Below, in pieces: positions 25,588 through 33,977 of a stretch of 64,000 bases of DNA; positions within the stretch are counted from its first letter, which is position 1; each line of letters begins with the position of its first letter. The translations under genes and the position numbers were made by a program. This DNA is from Pseudomonadota bacterium (GTDB lineage Archaea > Thermoplasmatota > SW-10-69-26 > JACQPN01 > JAJPHT01), in contig JAJPHT010000004.1 in assembly GCA_021325135.1 (NCBI GenBank), positions 18,527 through 82,526 on the forward strand, given 5' to 3'. The notes under the pieces were generated by a model, which saw only the letters and a list, made by a program, of their open reading frames with translations, had not been told where the DNA came from and searched no databases.

Positions 25588-25710
25588 TCCCTTGGTCAGG
25601 GGTCCAAAGAACGCGACGAGCGCGAAGAGCGCCAAGGAGGCGAAGTCTCCTTTCGTCGCGTCCTTGGCGCTCTTCGCGCTCATCGCGTTCTCTGGACCCT
25701 TGACCAGGGA
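25588..25710. repeat. 123-bp imperfect long inverted repeat
   Basis: Arms of ~57 nt (25588-25647 and 25652-25710) are reverse complements with few mismatches; left-arm pieces AGCGCGAAGAGCGCCAAGGA and GGGTCCA recur inverted in the right arm, with only a ~5-nt loop. Both strands can read the same short pseudo-peptide (SAKSAKEAK then SLALFAL). It lies between hutI and the beta-CASP nuclease gene. Probably a non-coding hairpin element or an RNA structure, not a gene. Confidence 0.8.
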
Positions 25711-25745
25711 GAGGCCTATCCGCGAGGCGCGCAGGCTCATCTGCC

Positions 25746-26777
25746 ATGGGGCCCCATAGGGAGCGCGTGAAGGTCGAGACCCGCGGCCGCGGCGTGCTGC
25801 TCCCCGACCTCAAGCTCGCGCTGGACACCTCGGCCCCTGGCTTCGAGAGCGTCGTGAGCCACGCCCACGGCGACCACATCCCGTGGGACGCGCGCCACGC
25901 GTGGGCCTCGCCCGAGACAGCCGACCTGCTCGCGATCCGCAAGCCCGACCTGCGCGTGACGACGCTCCCCTGGCGCGAGCCCGCGAAGGTGGGCCGCGCG
26001 AAGGTGACGCTCCTCCCGGCGGGCCACATCCTGGGCTCCGCGCTCACGCTGGTGGAGTCGCCCGAGGGGGAGCGCCTCCTCTACACGGCCGACACCAAGA
26101 CGCGCCCCGCGCTCACGACGCCCACCGCGGAGTTCCCCGAGGCGGACGCGCTCGTGGTGGAGTCCACCTTCGGGCTTCCCATCTATCATTTCCCGCCCAC
26201 GGAGGCGCTGCGCGCGACCGCGGCGCGCTGGGCGAAGGAGACGATCGCCGCGGGCGAGGTGCCCGTCTTCCTGGGCTACGCGCTGGGCAAGGGGCAGGAG
26301 CTTCTCGCGATCCTCCACGAGGGGGGCGTCCCCACCGTCGCGCACGGCGCGGTGTGGGCCATGTGCCAGGCCTACGAGCGCCACGGCGTGAGCTTCCCCA
26401 CGACGCGCCCCTACGAGCCGGGCAAGGTCGAAGGCGCCGCGCTGGTCGTGCCCGGCAGCTTCCGCGAGCACCCCATGGTGACGAAGCTCGACGCGCGCCT
26501 CGCCTACTGCTCCGGCTGGGCGATGCTATCGAAATCGCGCGTCCAGATGGATGCCGACCTCCTGCTGCCGCTCTCGGACCACGCCGACTATCCGGGCCTC
26601 CTGGAGATCGTGGAGAAGGTGCGGCCGCGGAAGGTCTACGCGAACCACGGCTACGCCGACGTGCTGGCCCACCTCCTGCGCAAGCGCGGCCTCGACGCGG
26701 CGCCCCTGAGCGTCGGGCACGTGGACGAGGACGAGGGCGGGACGGGGCAGACGACGCTGGAGGGGCGCTCCGCGTGA
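25746..26777 (+). CDS. Beta-CASP metallo-beta-lactamase-fold nuclease, DNA ligase-associated
   Basis: 343 residues. The metal site shows SHAHGDHIPWD (HxHxDH), LLPAGHILGSA, YTADTK, a VESTFG block and a late SDHADYPG plus ANHGYAD. This is the mRNA 3'-processing/exonuclease-like group (COG1236) often encoded beside ATP-dependent DNA ligases. Its stop overlaps the ligase start by 4 nt, so joint action in strand-break repair is likely. A CCTAT box lies ~30 nt before the ATG. Confidence 0.88.
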   Translation: MGPHRERVKVETRGRGVLLPDLKLALDTSAPGFESVVSHAHGDHIPWDARHAWASPETADLLAIRKPDLRVTTLPWREPAKVGRAKVTLLPAGHILGSALTLVESPEGERLLYTADTKTRPALTTPTAEFPEADALVVESTFGLPIYHFPPTEALRATAARWAKETIAAGEVPVFLGYALGKGQELLAILHEGGVPTVAHGAVWAMCQAYERHGVSFPTTRPYEPGKVEGAALVVPGSFREHPMVTKLDARLAYCSGWAMLSKSRVQMDADLLLPLSDHADYPGLLEIVEKVRPRKVYANHGYADVLAHLLRKRGLDAAPLSVGHVDEDEGGTGQTTLEGRSA

Positions 26778-28459
26778 GGTTCCGCGACGTGGCGGAGGCC
26801 GCGGAGGCGGTGGGCAACGTCCGCGGCACGCACGCCAAGCGGGACGTCGTCGCGGCGCTCCTCGTCCGGGCGGACGACGCGAGCCTGCCCCACGCCGCGC
26901 GCTTCCTCTCCGGCTCGCCCTTCGCGCGGGCCGACGACCGCGTCCTCCAGGTGGGGTGGGCCACGCTCCAGCGCGCGGCCCTGGCGATCGTCCCCTTCGA
27001 CGAGACGGTCTGGCACGCGTGCCACCGCGCGACGGGCGACACGGGCGAGACGCTGGGCCTCCTCGTGGGCGCGTACCCGCCCAAGCGGCAGAGCGCGCAG
27101 CGCACCCTCGTCGACCTGGGCGGCGCGGAGGAGATGAGCGTGGAGGAGGCGGCGCAGACCTACGCGCGCCTCGCCGCCGCGACCGCCGCCGCGAAGCCGA
27201 AGCTGCTGGAGGACGCCTGGCGCCGCATGAGCGCCATCGAGGTGAAGTACTTCACCAAGGTCATGACCGGCGGCATGCGCATCGGCCTCGCGGAATCGCT
27301 CGTGGAGGAGGCCATCGCCAAGGCCTTCGGCCGCGACGTCGCCGCGGTGCGCCAGGCCAACATGATATCAGGCGACGTGGGCGAGACCGCGCTCCAGGCG
27401 AGGCGCGGCCGCCTGGGCGAGGCCGTCTTCCGCATGTTCCACCCCCTGGGCTTCATGCTGGCGAACCCCCTGGACGAGGCGCCGGACGACCCCACACCCT
27501 ACGCGGTGGAGGACAAGCTGGACGGCATCCGCGCGCAGCTCCACGCGACGCCCGGCCGCGCCGAGGTCTACACGCGCACCCTGGAGGAGGCGGGCGAGTT
27601 CCCCGAGATCGTGGACGCCGCGAAGCGCATCGGCCACGAGGTCGTGCTCGACGGCGAGGTGATCGCGGTGAGGGCCGACGGAAGGGTGGCGCCCTTCGCG
27701 CTGCTCCAGAGGAGGCTGGGCCGCAAGCTCGTGAGCGCCGCCCTGCGCGCCGAGGTGCCCGTGCGCTACGTCGCCTACGACGTGCTCTTCCTGGACGGCG
27801 AGCCCATCTACCGCAAGCCGTGGACGGAGCGCCGCGCCGCGCTGGAGTCCCTGGGCCTCTCGGGGCTCCTGGGCGTCTCGCCCTGGCGGCGCCTGGCGAC
27901 GAAGGCCGAGGCCGAGGCAGCCTTCGAGGAGTCGCGCGCCCGCGGCAACGAGGGCCTCATGTTCAAGCGCGTCGAGTCGCCCTACGAGCTGGGCAAGCGC
28001 GGCAACCAGTGGCTGAAGCTGAAGCGCGCCTTCGCGACGCTGGACGTCGTCGTCACGGCCGCCGAGGTGGGGCACGGCAAGCGCGCGGGCCTCCTCAGCG
28101 ACGTGACCTTCGCCGTGCGCGACGAGGGGGGCGGCCTGGCGAACGTGGGCAAGGCGTACACGGGCCTCACCGACGAGGAGATCCGCCGCATGACCGCGCT
28201 CCTCAAGCAGATCACGCTGGAGCGCTACGGGAGCGTCCACGTCGTGCGCCCCGAGATCGTCCTGGAGGTCGCCTTCGACAGCGTGACGCGCAGCAGGCGC
28301 CACAAGTCGGGCTACGCGCTGCGCTTCCCCCGCATCGCGCGCTGGCGCACCGACAAGCCCCCCTCCGAGATCGATACCGTGGCGCGCGTCGAGGAGCTTT
28401 GGAGGCTCTCGGGCGGGGCCGAAACGAGCGAAGCGAGCGAGGCGCGGTCGAGGCGCTAG
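26774..28459 (+). CDS. ATP-dependent DNA ligase
   Basis: 561 residues from GTG 26774. An N-terminal DNA-binding domain of ~210 residues (MRIGLAESLVEEAIAKAF) precedes the nucleotidyltransferase core with the adenylation motif VEDKLDGIRAQ (Lys about residue 248), motif III-IV YVAYDVLFLDG and EGLMFKRV, then the OB domain with WLKLKRAF and RFPRIARWRTDKP. This is the archaeal/eukaryotic replicative-type architecture. It is coupled to the upstream beta-CASP nuclease. Confidence 0.96.
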   Translation: MRFRDVAEAAEAVGNVRGTHAKRDVVAALLVRADDASLPHAARFLSGSPFARADDRVLQVGWATLQRAALAIVPFDETVWHACHRATGDTGETLGLLVGAYPPKRQSAQRTLVDLGGAEEMSVEEAAQTYARLAAATAAAKPKLLEDAWRRMSAIEVKYFTKVMTGGMRIGLAESLVEEAIAKAFGRDVAAVRQANMISGDVGETALQARRGRLGEAVFRMFHPLGFMLANPLDEAPDDPTPYAVEDKLDGIRAQLHATPGRAEVYTRTLEEAGEFPEIVDAAKRIGHEVVLDGEVIAVRADGRVAPFALLQRRLGRKLVSAALRAEVPVRYVAYDVLFLDGEPIYRKPWTERRAALESLGLSGLLGVSPWRRLATKAEAEAAFEESRARGNEGLMFKRVESPYELGKRGNQWLKLKRAFATLDVVVTAAEVGHGKRAGLLSDVTFAVRDEGGGLANVGKAYTGLTDEEIRRMTALLKQITLERYGSVHVVRPEIVLEVAFDSVTRSRRHKSGYALRFPRIARWRTDKPPSEIDTVARVEELWRLSGGAETSEASEARSRR

Positions 28460-28548
28460 CTTCGGCCAGCGGCGGCGCCCTTGGATAACAACCGAACCAC
28501 AACGGGCATCCCGGGCCTGACGGGTCATCCCCAACGAGGTCTGGTTCG

Positions 28549-29127
28549 ATGGTGGCCCTTGCTTCCGGCCCGATCCTGACGCCCGCTCCCCGCACCCGGC
28601 GCGCCGGGCTTGCCCAGCAGGAGCGCATCGTCGCCATCGTGCGCGCGGCCCCCGGGCTCCTCGTGGGCGAGCTGCAGCAGCGCGCCCAGATCGGGTGGGG
28701 CACGCTCTGCCACCACCTCCCGCGCCTCGTCGAGGCGGGCCGCATCCGCGTCGTCCGCGTCGGGCGCCGCCGCCTGGTCTACCCCATCGAGGCCCGCGGC
28801 GCCGCGGAAGCCAGCTGCGCCGACGCGATCCTGCGCGGCAAGACGGCGCGCCGCATCGCCGAGGCCATCCACGCGCGCCCCGGCTCCTCCGTCTCCGGCG
28901 TCGCGTTCGAGGCCGGCGAGTCCGAGCGCGCGACCTACTACCACGTCCGGCGCCTCATCCAGGTGGGGCTCGTGACCTCCGGCTCCGCGACGCGCCTGAA
29001 GGACCTGCGCCCCGCGCCCGGCCTCGCGGCCCGCCTTGAGGCCGAGGCCGCTGCCGCCGCGCCCGCGTCCGCGCCCCTGGCGGCTCCGCAAGCTATTCAA
29101 CCACGCCTCGCCGTCGGCGCCTCGTGA
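28549..29127 (+). CDS. Winged-helix transcriptional regulator, two HTH domains
   Basis: 192 residues with two tandem winged helices: residues ~25-85 (QERIVAIVRAAPGLLVGELQ, IGWGTLCHHLPRLVEAGRI) and ~95-155 (ARRIAEAIHARPGSSVSGVA, ERATYYHVRRLIQVGLV). This duplicated MarR/ArsR-like wing is common in Thermoplasmata and haloarchaeal regulators. The Ala/Pro tail may be disordered. The stop overlaps the PlsC GTG by 4 nt. Confidence 0.8.
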   Translation: MVALASGPILTPAPRTRRAGLAQQERIVAIVRAAPGLLVGELQQRAQIGWGTLCHHLPRLVEAGRIRVVRVGRRRLVYPIEARGAAEASCADAILRGKTARRIAEAIHARPGSSVSGVAFEAGESERATYYHVRRLIQVGLVTSGSATRLKDLRPAPGLAARLEAEAAAAAPASAPLAAPQAIQPRLAVGAS

Positions 29128-29813
29128 TCCGGCGCAGCGGCGGCGACTGGGACTCCGTGGGCATCAACCACAAGACGCTCCACGTCCTGGCCTACTCGTG
29201 GCACAACAAGCTGCTCGCGCGCACCAAGGGACTGGAGCACCTGCCGCGCACGGGCGGCTTCCTCTACGCCGGCAACCACACCTCGTGGTGGGACCCCATC
29301 CTCATGTCCGCCACGTTCGAGCGCCCCGTGCACTACCTGGCCAAGCACAGCGTCGCCAAGGGCCCCATCTCCAAGTGGTTCTTCTTCCAGAGCGGCGGCG
29401 CCATCCCCGTGGACCGCAACGCGCGCAACCCCGAGGCCTACCGCGCCGCGGTCACCGCGCTGAAGAACGGCCAGATCGTGGGCATCTTCCCCGAGGCCAC
29501 GCGCTACGTGGGCCAGCTCGGCCCCGCGAAGACGGGCGTCGCGCGCCTCGCGCTGGAGGCCGGCGTCCCCGTCATCCCCGCCGCCTTCGCGACGGACCGG
29601 TTCTGGCCCCCGAAGAAGACGCTCCCCGATTTGCGCGAGACGGTCTACATCCACATCGGCGCGCCCATGCGCTTCAGCGGCGACGCGCAGGACGAGGCCG
29701 TCGCGCGCAAGGTCACCGACGAGATCATGGCCGAGATCGGACGCCTGCTGCGAGAGGCCAAGGCGGCGCGCGACGCCAAGGAGCCCTGGCCGAAGGTGCG
29801 GGGGATGCAGTAG
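29124..29813 (+). CDS. PlsC-type lysophospholipid acyltransferase family protein
   Basis: 229 residues. Acyltransferase motif I NHTSWWD (H-x4-D), motif II region FFFQSGGAIPVDR, motif III FPEATR (usually FPEGTR) and motif IV VPVIPAAF. In bacteria such enzymes acylate lysophosphatidic acid; in an archaeon the acceptor is open, though some Thermoplasmatota carry PlsC homologues. Its 3' end, ARDAKEPWPKVRGMQ, is repeated as a fragment at 30961-31008. Confidence 0.85.
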   Translation: MIRRSGGDWDSVGINHKTLHVLAYSWHNKLLARTKGLEHLPRTGGFLYAGNHTSWWDPILMSATFERPVHYLAKHSVAKGPISKWFFFQSGGAIPVDRNARNPEAYRAAVTALKNGQIVGIFPEATRYVGQLGPAKTGVARLALEAGVPVIPAAFATDRFWPPKKTLPDLRETVYIHIGAPMRFSGDAQDEAVARKVTDEIMAEIGRLLREAKAARDAKEPWPKVRGMQ

Positions 29814-29873
29814 AGAGGATCGAAAGAAGAAGCGCGCCTCCCGTGCGGGCGGTCATCGGCGCTTTGGCGGGGC

Positions 29874-30710
29874 TTAGGAGTTCGCCGCGAGGGTGCCGAT
29901 GGTGGCCGCCTGGGACATCGCGCCGCCGCTGTCCTCGGAGACGCCGCTCTGGAGGAAGAGCCAGTAGCCGTCGTCGCCGCCGTGGCCGATGGCGCAGACG
30001 GGGTCCGGGCCAGGGCTCCAGGTGTCGACCCACACGTGCAGGCAGTCGTGGGCATCCGTGTCGGGCGTGATGCTGCCGTCGGTCTCGCACACCGCGCCGT
30101 CGGGGCCGTCGGTGATGGGGTCGAGCGCGTCCTCGACCGCGGGCGCCTGGGTCTCGACGATGCCTTCGGCCGCGTCCAGCGCGTCATCGGCCGTGGAGCC
30201 CGCCGGCGCCGGCAGGAGGGCACCGACCGCGTCCGAGATGTCCCCCTTGACGGGGACGACGATGGGACCGCCGGTGTCGTCGACGCCCCAGGTACCGCCC
30301 ACGTGCAGGACCACCGTGTCCGTGGCGACGCCGGAGGTCGAGTGGACGTTGAGGTCGTAGCCGCAGTTGTCCGCCAGGTCCCACTCGGTGGACGAGCCGA
30401 AGAAGCCGCCGCCGACGCCCGCGTCAAGGTCGCCGTCGAAGTCGCCGGGGACGTGATCGCCGTTGCAGTCCACCGTGTTCGTGTCCTGGACGGTCACGAA
30501 GCCCGCGCTGGCGCCGCCAACGGAGCCCGTGGGGGCGCCGGAAGTCTGCTCGGAGAGCGTGTTGGAGTTCGCGCCCAGCGAGCCGGCCACGTTGTACGTG
30601 TGCACCGGCTGGTTCGCGCCAACGCACACGCTGTTCGCGTTCACGACGACGACGGCGTGCGCCATCGCCACGGCGACAAGAGCGCCGAGAAGAATCGAAG
30701 TCTTGTTCAT
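29874..30710 (-). CDS. Secreted protein, tandem paralogue A
   Basis: 278 residues. Signal peptide MNKTSILLGALVAVAMAHAV, then a Cys/Asp/Gly-rich acidic ectodomain (VCVGANQPVHTYNVAGSLGA, CNGDHVPGDFDGDLDAGVGG, NCGYDLNVHSTSGVATD) ending GHGGDDGYWLFLQSGVSE. The DGDLDAGVGGGFFGSS segment recalls calcium-binding Asp-rich loops. Paralogue B (31077) is ~60% alike and lacks a ~45-residue insert present here (DISDAVGALLPAPAGSTADD...). Function unknown; low GC skew relative to neighbours suggests recent gain. Confidence 0.75.
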   Translation of the reverse strand: MNKTSILLGALVAVAMAHAVVVVNANSVCVGANQPVHTYNVAGSLGANSNTLSEQTSGAPTGSVGGASAGFVTVQDTNTVDCNGDHVPGDFDGDLDAGVGGGFFGSSTEWDLADNCGYDLNVHSTSGVATDTVVLHVGGTWGVDDTGGPIVVPVKGDISDAVGALLPAPAGSTADDALDAAEGIVETQAPAVEDALDPITDGPDGAVCETDGSITPDTDAHDCLHVWVDTWSPGPDPVCAIGHGGDDGYWLFLQSGVSEDSGGAMSQAATIGTLAANS

Positions 30711-30797
30711 GGGTTTAGCCTTCCGCCAGCCCAACAGGCCAGCGGGGTGTAACAAGCGACGTCGTGCAAGCCAATTGCGGAGGATTGCTGTGAGGAT

Positions 30798-30968
30798 AAC
30801 AATTCAACCCTAAGGCCGCTTCGATCCTAACTCCGCGCGCCGTTTCTGGAGGAAGAAGTCAGGCTCGCCGGGCCTCGGCTGCGGTTCCTGGAGACGCCAC
30901 AGGCGTAGTCCCTCCGACTCCTGCGAGGCCTCGACGCCTGCCTCCCTCGTGGGGGCCATGGCGCGCGA
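30798..30968 (-). pseudogene. Remnant of the 3' end of the Lys/Ala-tailed protein gene
   Basis: This stretch aligns with the 3' ~175 nt of the gene at 31871-32455 and its downstream AT-rich region (shared GAAGAAGTC, GGCTCGCCGGGCCTCGGCTG, TCCTGGAGACGCCA, CCTCCGACTCCTGC). The reading frame is decayed. It is the left half of a duplication junction and has no start. Confidence 0.75.
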
Positions 30969-31015
30969 CGCCAAGGAGCCCTGGCCGAAGGTGCGGGGGA
31001 TGCCGCAAGGGGGGC
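30961..31015 (+). pseudogene. Remnant of the 3' end of the PlsC gene
   Basis: GCGCGCGACGCCAAGGAGCC and following sequence repeat the last ~48 nt of the PlsC gene (29767-29813). It joins the neighbouring remnant at a shared GGCGCGCGA, consistent with microhomology at the breakpoint of a tandem duplication. The sequence after it also resembles that after PlsC (GCGGTCATCGGC). Confidence 0.8.
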
Positions 31016-31076
31016 CTGAGCGATAGAAAAGATTGGTGTGCCTCGCGAGCGTGCGGTCATCGGCACATTGGATTTC

Positions 31077-31778
31077 TTAGGAGTCCGCCGCGAGGGTGCC
31101 GGTCGTGGCCGTGGCCGCGGTGGCCGCGCCGCCGGTCTCGGTGACGCCCGTGTTCAGGAAGAGCCAGTAGCCGTCGTCGCCGCCGTGGCCGTTGTGGTAG
31201 CCGATGAGGCAGACATCGCCAGCCCAGGTGTGAACCCAGCCCACTTCGCAGTCGGTCGAGTCCGTGTCGGGCGTAATCGAGCCGTCGGTCTGGCAGCCCA
31301 CGACCGCGCCGGTGGTCGGATCCGTGATCACGACGGGGCCCGCGGTGTCGTCGACGCCCCAAACGCCGCTGACGGGCAGACCCGTGACGTCGGTCGCGAC
31401 GCCGCTGGTGGCGTGGACGTTGAGGTCGTAGCCGCAGTTGTCGGTGACGTCCCACTCGTTGGACGAGCCGAAGAAGGCGCCGCCGACGCCGACGTCGAGG
31501 TCGCCGTCGAAGTCGCCGGGCACGCCGTCGCCGTTGCAGTCCGCCGTGTTGGTGTCCTGGACGGTCGTCAGGCCCGCGCCCGCGCCGCCGACGGGGCCCG
31601 CGGGGCTGCCGGAGGTCTGCTCGGAGAGCGTGTTGGAGTTCGCGCCGATGGAGCCGGCCACTCCGTAGGTGTGAACGGGCTGGTTGGCGCCGGGGCAGAC
31701 GCTGTTCGCGCTCACGACGACGACGTGCGCCATCGCGATCGCCAGCAGTGCCCCGATCAGGATCGAAGTCTTGTTCAT
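31077..31778 (-). CDS. Secreted protein, tandem paralogue B
   Basis: 233 residues, starting MNKTSILIGALLAIAMAHVV (signal peptide) and running parallel to paralogue A over its whole length: CPGANQPVHTYGVAGSIGAN, CNGDGVPGDFDGDLDVGVGG, NEWDVTDNCGYDLNVHATSG, GHGGDDGYWLFLNTGVTE. Both share an upstream TTGTTATnnTCAC element. It probably represents the original copy, because its flanks are intact genes or their remnants. Function unknown. Confidence 0.75.
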   Translation of the reverse strand: MNKTSILIGALLAIAMAHVVVVSANSVCPGANQPVHTYGVAGSIGANSNTLSEQTSGSPAGPVGGAGAGLTTVQDTNTADCNGDGVPGDFDGDLDVGVGGAFFGSSNEWDVTDNCGYDLNVHATSGVATDVTGLPVSGVWGVDDTAGPVVITDPTTGAVVGCQTDGSITPDTDSTDCEVGWVHTWAGDVCLIGYHNGHGGDDGYWLFLNTGVTETGGAATAATATTGTLAADS

Positions 31779-31870
31779 CGTAACATGCCTCTGCTAGCTA
31801 TCATGCCAGCGATCCAGCCAGGGGCTACACGAGCATGTTAGTTCCGGGGGATAATTGTGAAAATAACAAC

Positions 31871-32455
31871 TTAACCCTTGGGCCTCTTCGCCTGCCACTC
31901 TGCTTTCCTTTTCTGCAGGAAGAAGTCGGGCTCGCCGGGCCTCGGCTGCGGCTCCTGGAGACGCCAGAGGCGCAGCGCCTCCGACTCCTGCGCGGCCTCC
32001 TGCTTCGCCGCGGCCTCGGCGCCCGCCTCCTTCGCGGCGGCCATGGCGCGCGAGCCCAGGATGCCGCGCCACGCGGCGAGGAGCTTCTTCGCCTCGTCGT
32101 GGTTCTGGCCGCGCAGCGTGTAGTGCACGCCGTCGTCCTTGAAGTGGGCGAAGACGTTGAGGTCGTCGCGCCGGTAGATGCCCTTCTTGCCCTCGGTGTC
32201 CTCGCCCAGGTAGGACCACTTCATGCCGAGGTCCTTGATGGGCGCCTTGATGGCGTCCTTGTTGGGCTCGTAGACGTCCATGGGGATGACGATGCTCTCC
32301 ACGGGAAAGGAGGGGCCTTTGGCGGCGGCCTTCTGCGCAGGCGCCTTCTTCGCCGGGGCGGCGGCCTTCTTGGGGGCGGCCTGCTTCGCGGGCGCTTTTT
32401 TCGCGGGGGCCTTCTTCGCCGGCTCTTTTTTCACCGGTGCCTTCTTCGTGGCCAT
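31871..32455 (-). CDS. Protein with histone H1-like Lys/Ala-rich tail
   Basis: 194 residues. The first ~45 residues are a KKAPAKK-type repeat (ATKKAPVKKEPAKKAPAKKA), like histone H1 or bacterial H1-like tails that bind DNA. Residues ~48-145 form a folded domain (FPVESIVIPMDVYEPNKD, LGMKWSYLGEDTEGKKG, RDDLNVFAHFKDDGVHYTL), with a helical Ala/Glu tail and a basic end. A DNA- or RNA-associated architectural role is inferred from the tail. The 3' end exists as a decayed copy at 30798-30968. Confidence 0.7.
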   Translation of the reverse strand: MATKKAPVKKEPAKKAPAKKAPAKQAAPKKAAAPAKKAPAQKAAAKGPSFPVESIVIPMDVYEPNKDAIKAPIKDLGMKWSYLGEDTEGKKGIYRRDDLNVFAHFKDDGVHYTLRGQNHDEAKKLLAAWRGILGSRAMAAAKEAGAEAAAKQEAAQESEALRLWRLQEPQPRPGEPDFFLQKRKAEWQAKRPKG

Positions 32456-32545
32456 CGCGCGGGGAGCGGGCGCGGGAGGAAAGACCCTTTCGAGCCCGGC
32501 GCACGCCGGCCCAACCCTTTTCGTGGCCCGGGCGCTGGGGCCCGC

Positions 32546-33694
32546 GTGAGCGACCGGCCCCTGAGCCTGGAGCAGGTCCGGCGCATGGCCATCGCCGCGC
32601 AGGGCTACGCCGCGCGCTTCCGCCGCGCCTCCGCGGACGAGGTCGCGGCCGCGGCGCGGCGCCTCTCGTGCGTGCAGCTTGACAGCATCGCGACCGTGGA
32701 GCGCAGCCACCGCATCGTGCTATCATCCCGCGCGGGCGCGCACGACGCGGCCACGCTCACGCGCCTGCTGGAGCGCGGCGAGGTCTTCGAGCACTGGGGC
32801 CACGAGGCGTCGATCCTGCCCGTGGAGGACTGGCCCCTCTTCCGCCGCCGGATGCGCGAGCGGCGGATCCACCACTGGTGGGGCGACGTCATCGGGAGCG
32901 ACCCCGCCCTCGCGCGCTCCGTGCTGCGCGCCATCGAGCGGAACGGCCCCATGGGCTCCGCGGACTTCGAAGGCCGGGGCGGGGGAGGCATGTGGAACCT
33001 CAAGCCCGAGAAGCGCATGCTCGACGCCCTCTGGACCGCGGGGAGGCTCGTCGTGAGCGGCCGGGACGGCTTCCAGCGCCGCTACGACCTCCCCGAGCGC
33101 GTCATCCCCGCCAGGTGGCGCGAGGCGCCCGTGCCCACGGAGGCCGAGGCGACGCGGGCGCTGGCGCTCAAGGCCATCCGCGCGCGGGGCGCCCTCACCG
33201 AGCGCGGCGTCGTGGAGCACTGGCGCATGGCCGGCGGCGTCAAGGCCGTGCAGCCCGCGCTGCGGCGGCTGGAGCGCGAGGGGGAGATCGTCCGCCTCGC
33301 GGTCGAGGACGGAGGGCCCGACGTGCTGGCGCCCGCGGAGGCGGACCTCGACCCGCCAGCCCCGCGCGCCGCCGTGCTGCTATCACCCTTCGACAACCTG
33401 CTCTGGGACCGGCCCTTCGCGCGGCGCGCGCTGGGGTTCGACCACCTCATCGAGGTCTACAAGAAGGGGCACCAGAGGCGATACGGCTACTACGTGCTGC
33501 CGCTGGTGGTGGGCGACCGGCTCGTGGGCCGCGCCGACGTGAAGTCCGACCGCGAGGCGGGCGCGCTTTGGGTGAAGGCGGTCCACCGCGAGCCCGGCGC
33601 GCGCTGGACCTCCGCGACGGAAGACGGCCTCGCCAGGGCGGCGGACCGTCTTGCGCGCAGCATCGGCCTCGCGGAGGTGCGGGGCCTCAGCTGA
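32546..33694 (+). CDS. YcaQ/AlkX-type winged-helix DNA glycosylase
   Basis: 382 residues from a GTG start. HTH_42 family protein with the catalytic-region CVQLDSIATVERSHRIVL; the QLD triplet is the Q-x-D variant of YcaQ interstrand-crosslink glycosylases rather than the QxQ of AlkZ. Further blocks: HWGHEASILPVEDWP, RWREAPVPTEAEA, LLSPFDNLLWDRPF, RYGYYVLPLVVGDRLVGR. Expected to unhook interstrand crosslinks or alkylated bases. Converges on a Cys-rich secreted protein gene, with an 8-nt overlap of the ends. Confidence 0.88.
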   Translation: MSDRPLSLEQVRRMAIAAQGYAARFRRASADEVAAAARRLSCVQLDSIATVERSHRIVLSSRAGAHDAATLTRLLERGEVFEHWGHEASILPVEDWPLFRRRMRERRIHHWWGDVIGSDPALARSVLRAIERNGPMGSADFEGRGGGGMWNLKPEKRMLDALWTAGRLVVSGRDGFQRRYDLPERVIPARWREAPVPTEAEATRALALKAIRARGALTERGVVEHWRMAGGVKAVQPALRRLEREGEIVRLAVEDGGPDVLAPAEADLDPPAPRAAVLLSPFDNLLWDRPFARRALGFDHLIEVYKKGHQRRYGYYVLPLVVGDRLVGRADVKSDREAGALWVKAVHREPGARWTSATEDGLARAADRLARSIGLAEVRGLS

Positions 33695-33977
33695 TGTCGG
33701 GCACGCAGGCGATGGACCCGGCCGCGTCGTAGACGCACGCCAGCTGGTCCCACTCGCAGGGCGGGTGGTTCTCGATGCACACGCCGATGGCCGTCTCGAC
33801 GCAGACGGAGTCCGCCGACGAGGGGAGCGCGCAGACGACGCCCGCGCACCGGCTGGTCGCGTTGGTGCACGCCAGCGGCGGGATGGCCCCCGACGCCGCG
33901 ACAACGGGGAGCAGCGCGGTGGTGAGAGCCAGGGAAGCGGCGACGAGGAACAGCGTGGATCGCAAGGTGATCTCCAC
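33687..33977 (-). CDS. Small cysteine-rich secreted protein
   Basis: 96 residues from a GTG start. Signal peptide (LFLVAASLALTTALLPVVAA), then a ~65-residue mature domain with eight cysteines spaced through CTNATSRCAGVVC, DSVCVETAIGVCIENH, PPCEWDQLACVY and IACVPDIS, suggesting four disulfides. Reminiscent of small toxin- or defensin-like folds by pattern only. Family unknown. Confidence 0.6.
   Translation of the reverse strand: MEITLRSTLFLVAASLALTTALLPVVAASGAIPPLACTNATSRCAGVVCALPSSADSVCVETAIGVCIENHPPCEWDQLACVYDAAGSIACVPDIS

Noticed and set aside
25537..25759. Short ORFs on both strands with SAKSAKEAK-like peptides
   Set aside because: They are mirror readings of a long inverted repeat, not proteins.
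31838..31865. lac-operator-like sequence (AATTGTGAAAATAACAA)
   Set aside because: Chance resemblance; the same region is part of the duplicated upstream/3' segment and no LacI-type gene is present.
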